Source: Polynucleobacter sp. AP-Capit-er-40B-B4 (GTDB taxonomy: Bacteria > Pseudomonadota > Gammaproteobacteria > Burkholderiales > Burkholderiaceae). Taken from it: 64,000 bases of DNA. The stretch spans positions 372,001-436,000 of the forward strand of contig NZ_JACVOV010000001.1 in NCBI RefSeq assembly GCF_018882245.1, in the 5' to 3' direction. The first letter of the stretch is position 1; each line of letters starts with the position of its first letter. The notes under the pieces are model-generated. The model was given only the letters and a program-made list of their open reading frames with translations. It did not search any database and was not told where the DNA came from. Made by a program: the position numbers and the translations under genes. Below are positions 60,536-64,000 of this stretch, in pieces.

Positions 60536-62086
60536 ATGAACGATAAAACCAACTTAGACACTGCCGCAGCTACTGAAGTAGTTGATGAGAATCACATCAT
60601 TGCCGAGCGCCGTGAAAAGCTCGCCAAGCTTCGCGCTGGCGGTGTTGCATTCCCAAATGATTTTGTTCCTACGCATTTGGCATCTGATTTGCATGCGCAC
60701 TATGACAGCCTCACTAAAGAAGAGTTAGCAGCAAAGAAGGTTCATGTCAAAGTTGCCGGACGCATGGTACTCAAGCGTGTGATGGGTAAAGCGAGCTTTG
60801 CCACTATTCAAGATCGCAGCGGCCAGATTCAGTTCTATATCAATGATGAGCTCAGCGGCGCTGATGTTCATGGCGCCTTCAAGCATTGGGACATGGGCGA
60901 CTTTATCTCTGCTGAAGGTAATCTCTTTAAGACCAATAAGGGCGAACTCTCGGTTGAGTGCAGCAATTTACGTCTTCTCAGCAAGTCATTGCGTCCATTG
61001 CCCGATAAGTTCCACGGCCTCTCAGACCTAGAGACTAAATATCGTCAACGCTATGTAGACTTGATTGTTAATCCAGAAAGCCGCAATACATTTAAAGCAC
61101 GTAGTAACGCGATCGCTTCATTACGTCGCCACATGTTAGATGCAGACTTTATGGAAGTTGAAACTCCGATGCTCCACCCCATTCCTGGTGGCGCAGCAGC
61201 TAAGCCGTTCATTACTCATCACAATGCTCTCGATATGCAAATGTTCTTGCGTATTGCTCCTGAGCTTTACCTTAAGCGTTTAGTGGTTGGTGGTTTTGAG
61301 CGTGTCTTTGAAATTAACCGCAACTTCCGCAATGAAGGCGTCAGTCCACGTCATAACCCAGAATTCACCATGATGGAATTCTATGCGGCCTACACAGATT
61401 ACCGTTGGCTCATGGACTTCACCGAGGGGTTGATTCGTGCTGCTGCCATTGATGCACAAGGTACTGCTGTGCTGACCCACCAAGGTCGCGAGCTTGATCT
61501 GAGCAAGCCATTCCAGCGCCTAACCATTACTGAAGCCATCCTCAAGTACTGCGGTCAATCAGGCAAGAGCTATGAAGCGGCCCAACTTGAAGACATTAAC
61601 TTCATTCGCACTGAATTGAAAAAAGGCGGCGAGAATCCGGATGCCCCTACCCTCAAGAATGCCGGCATTGGCGCCCTTCAATTGGCCCTTTTTGAATTGG
61701 TTGCTGAAGAGCACCTCTGGGAGCCAACTTACATCATTGATTACCCAATTGAAGTGAGTCCTCTTGCCAGAGAATCCGATACCCGACCAGGCATTACTGA
61801 GCGTTTCGAACTCTTTATCACCGGTCGCGAAATTGCCAATGGTTTCTCTGAGTTAAACGATGCCGAGGATCAGGCCAATCGCTTCCGCAAGCAAGTAGAG
61901 CAAAAAGAAGCGGGTGATGAAGAAGCGATGTACTTTGACCACGACTTCATCCGTGCCCTAGAATACGGCATGCCTCCAACCGGCGGTTGCGGTATCGGCA
62001 TTGATCGCTTGGTGATGCTGCTAACTGATGCGCCAAATATTCGTGATGTGATTCTGTTTCCGCATTTACGTCGCGAAGAAGAGTAA
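60536..62086 (+). CDS. lysS: Lysyl-tRNA synthetase (class II)
   Basis: LysS charges tRNA-Lys. The 516-aa protein has an N-terminal OB-fold anticodon domain (~65-175) and a class II catalytic core. Motif 1 includes [16 protein letters not shown]. Motif 2 is [22 protein letters not shown] in pattern. Motif 3 is [14 protein letters not shown]. It follows prfB by 33 bp, an order also seen in E. coli. Confidence 0.97.
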   Translation: MNDKTNLDTAAATEVVDENHIIAERREKLAKLRAGGVAFPNDFVPTHLASDLHAHYDSLTKEELAAKKVHVKVAGRMVLKRVMGKASFATIQDRSGQIQFYINDELSGADVHGAFKHWDMGDFISAEGNLFKTNKGELSVECSNLRLLSKSLRPLPDKFHGLSDLETKYRQRYVDLIVNPESRNTFKARSNAIASLRRHMLDADFMEVETPMLHPIPGGAAAKPFITHHNALDMQMFLRIAPELYLKRLVVGGFERVFEINRNFRNEGVSPRHNPEFTMMEFYAAYTDYRWLMDFTEGLIRAAAIDAQGTAVLTHQGRELDLSKPFQRLTITEAILKYCGQSGKSYEAAQLEDINFIRTELKKGGENPDAPTLKNAGIGALQLALFELVAEEHLWEPTYIIDYPIEVSPLARESDTRPGITERFELFITGREIANGFSELNDAEDQANRFRKQVEQKEAGDEEAMYFDHDFIRALEYGMPPTGGCGIGIDRLVMLLTDAPNIRDVILFPHLRREEE

Positions 62087-62100
62087 ATTCCTCCACAAAG

Positions 62101-62129
62101 AAAAAGCGGGGTTATTACCCCGCTTTTTT
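62101..62129. terminator. Bidirectional terminator between lysS and ackA
   Basis: GCGGGGT (62106-62112) and ACCCCGC (62117-62123) pair around a 4-base loop, flanked by five A and six T. It is suited to stop lysS (+) and, from the other side, ackA (-). Confidence 0.9.
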
Positions 62130-62174
62130 ATTTACTCACTCAGCCTCTAGTTACCAAAGAGCATGACTTCAGCA

Positions 62175-63359
62175 CTAAGAGCGTAGCAAATTAAGGGCCT
62201 CTTGCGCAGTCATTACCCCTTCGTCAGTTGGAACAACCCAAACCTCGACACGACTTTGCGGTGTGCTAATTTTTAGAGTTAATCCTTTGATGGCTTCTTG
62301 GTTCAACTTTTCATCCAACTCAATGCCAAGCCAAGCAAATTTTTTGCATACCGCAGACCTCAAAGCGGGATCATGCTCACCAATGCCGCCGCTAAATGAA
62401 ATCAAATCAAGGCCGCCAAGGCAAGCAATCATGGCGCCGCCCTCACGCATAATTTTGTAGATAAAAAGTTCAATCGCTTCTTTAGCTAAAGGATTGGAAT
62501 CACTTCTCAATTTGCGCATATCCGCTGAAATAGTGGATACCCCAAGCAAACCACTCTTTCTATAGAGTAGATCTTGCAACTGATCGTGGGTATAACCACG
62601 CTCCACCAGATACATCAACACACCAGCATCTAACGAGCCGCTACGAGTGCCCATCATTAGGCCGTCCAGGGCGGAGAAGCCCATTGTTGTAGCAATACTT
62701 TTTCCATCAATCGCGGCACATAAACTAGCGCCGTTGCCTAGATGAGCCATAAGTACTTTATCTTTCGCCCTATTGGAGTTCTCGTTTAATTCACCAATAA
62801 TGTACTGATAAGAGATGCCATGAAAACCGTAGCGTCGCACACCTTGATCGGTAATCTCTTTAGGCAAGGCCAAAGAAGTTTCAAGGTGACTCATTGATTT
62901 GTGAAAAGCTGTATCAAAACAAAGCACTTGAGGAATACCGGGAAACACTTGAGAAAATGCTTTCACACCATCCAAGCTATGAGGCTGATGCAATGGTGCC
63001 AGCGCACTCATAGCAGATAGTTTTTCTAGTATTGCGTCAGTAGAGACAATCGGTCGAAAAAACTCTGAGCCTCCATGAACAATGCGATGGGAGACCGCTC
63101 TAATTGATGGCAATCCTTTGATTTCAAGCAATAACTCTTTGAGGTGCATTAAAGCTGCAATAAATGGATCCTGATCTACATCCTGAAAATGCTCAGCATG
63201 CTCCACCCCTTGGTAGGCATAACGAAGCTCTGTTTTTCCACCGGGCTCTAGCCCCTCAAAACTGCCTGAGAGGATGGATGGCAGCACCGATCCCTGCTTA
63301 GTCGGATAGATTGAAAACTTGAGAGATGAAGAACCTGCATTAACAGTCAGAATTGCCAT
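62175..63359 (-). CDS. ackA: Acetate kinase
   Basis: AckA interconverts acetate + ATP and acetyl phosphate + ADP. The 394-aa protein opens with VNAGSSSLKFSIY. It has RIVHGG, FDTAFH, MAHLGNGASLCAAIDG and the FSGGIGEH loop. No pta gene is adjacent within the window; the next gene is divergent. Confidence 0.96.
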   Translation of the reverse strand: MAILTVNAGSSSLKFSIYPTKQGSVLPSILSGSFEGLEPGGKTELRYAYQGVEHAEHFQDVDQDPFIAALMHLKELLLEIKGLPSIRAVSHRIVHGGSEFFRPIVSTDAILEKLSAMSALAPLHQPHSLDGVKAFSQVFPGIPQVLCFDTAFHKSMSHLETSLALPKEITDQGVRRYGFHGISYQYIIGELNENSNRAKDKVLMAHLGNGASLCAAIDGKSIATTMGFSALDGLMMGTRSGSLDAGVLMYLVERGYTHDQLQDLLYRKSGLLGVSTISADMRKLRSDSNPLAKEAIELFIYKIMREGGAMIACLGGLDLISFSGGIGEHDPALRSAVCKKFAWLGIELDEKLNQEAIKGLTLKISTPQSRVEVWVVPTDEGVMTAQEALNLLRS

Positions 63360-63571
63360 AAGAAAATATAGTGTGAATTAAAGGTCGACCAGCATTGGCG
63401 CTGCTTGCCCCTAGATGATAGCGAGTTACCCCCCTAAAAGCCCAAACCAAGGCCCTTATAAGTAAAAGTAGATAACTTATGAGAAGTTAATTGGCCTTTA
63501 GCGCCGCGATACCCCCTGAATCACTTCAAGATTGAGGATAATTAGGTTTTAGACAATCAAATTAAGCTTTT

Positions 63572-64000
63572 ATGGCAGCCTACAACACTGAAACCGTTCT
63601 AACCGTTCACCACTGGAACGACACGCTCTTTAGCTTTACAACCACCCGCAATAAAGGCCTGCGCTTTCGGAGTGGTCACTTTCTGATGATTGGCCTCGAA
63701 GTTGAGGGCAAGCCCTTAGTGAGAGCCTACAGTGTTGCCAGTCCAAACTATGAAGAGCATCTAGAATTTTTAAGCATCAAGGTTCAAGATGGGCCACTCA
63801 CCTCGCGCCTACAAAAGATTCAAGTAGGAGACCCCATTCTCGTCAGCGAAAAATCCGTTGGCACATTGGTTATTGACGATTTAAACCCAGGTAAACATCT
63901 ATACCTCTTTAGTACAGGAACAGGTCTTGCGCCATTCATGAGCATTATTCGCGACCCAGATACCTATGAGAAATTTGAGAAGGTAGTGTTAATCCATGGG
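63572..64000 (+). CDS. fpr: Ferredoxin-NADP reductase (5' part)
   Basis: This flavoprotein transfers electrons between NADPH and ferredoxin or flavodoxin. The 143 residues in the window include the FAD-binding RAYSVASPNYEEHLEF and the NADP-domain start FSTGTGLAPFMSI. This is the pattern of the bacterial FPR type. The gene runs off the window end. Confidence 0.92.
   Translation, partial: MAAYNTETVLTVHHWNDTLFSFTTTRNKGLRFRSGHFLMIGLEVEGKPLVRAYSVASPNYEEHLEFLSIKVQDGPLTSRLQKIQVGDPILVSEKSVGTLVIDDLNPGKHLYLFSTGTGLAPFMSIIRDPDTYEKFEKVVLIHG

Overview
The window reads as the chromosome of a freshwater-type betaproteobacterium, most likely Polynucleobacter or a close Burkholderiaceae relative. This rests on gene order and protein character only: the rpsB-tsf-pyrH-frr-uppS-cdsA-dxr-rseP-bamA-skp-lpxD-fabZ-lpxA-lpxB-rnhB block, a ZipA-like gene between ligA and smc, ppsA/ppsR divergence, and an RpfE-type gene before recJ. 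No database search was possible.

Core part 1 (1-36.1 kb). A truncated ppsA faces its regulator ppsR. A long minus-strand block then builds translation capacity (rpsB, tsf, pyrH, frr) and the envelope (uppS, cdsA, dxr, rseP, bamA, skp, lpxD, fabZ, lpxA, lpxB). A terminator after tsf and a TATAAT box before pyrH divide it into two transcription units. On the plus strand come map and glnD. Next are a NUDIX gene, ligA, zipA-like and smc (minus), dapD-dapE-prmB (plus), then radA, a small exported protein and kup (minus). The initiator tRNA-Met and a glycine-zipper lipoprotein gene close this part.

Mobile part (37.86-53.00 kb). comEC, the DNA-uptake channel gene, is cut in two by a 15,141-bp element. 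The halves lie at 36.16-37.87 and 52.93-53.77 kb. The element is bounded by the 8-bp direct repeat ATTGAGAT, and removing it restores an 824-codon comEC in frame. Joining the two element ends in silico gives a roughly 69-bp imperfect palindrome centred exactly inside that repeat, as expected for attP of a large serine recombinase. Such a recombinase gene lies at the right end, reading in the same direction as comEC.

The recombinase side carries a replication/packaging-like module on the minus strand: a primase-helicase, a terminase-small-subunit-like protein, small unknown proteins and an array of about 11-bp iteron-like repeats. No capsid or tail genes are present, so the layout resembles a phage satellite. 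The other side carries an eight-gene plus-strand cargo operon (two J-domain proteins, a DUF2167 protein, small membrane proteins, a DEDDh exonuclease-BRCT fusion and a zinc-ribbon protein). Three minus-strand exported proteins share a cysteine-bracketed C-terminal tail, and an XRE repressor-like gene is divergent from them.

Core part 2 (53.8-64 kb). tatD, lolD and lolC follow on the minus strand, and an RpfE-type gene, recJ, prfB (with the RF2 programmed +1 frameshift) and lysS on the plus strand. ackA (minus) and the start of a ferredoxin-NADP reductase gene (plus) end the window.

The main point of interest is the comEC-integrated element. It may act as a reversible switch on natural transformation, and it carries an uncharacterised cargo operon.
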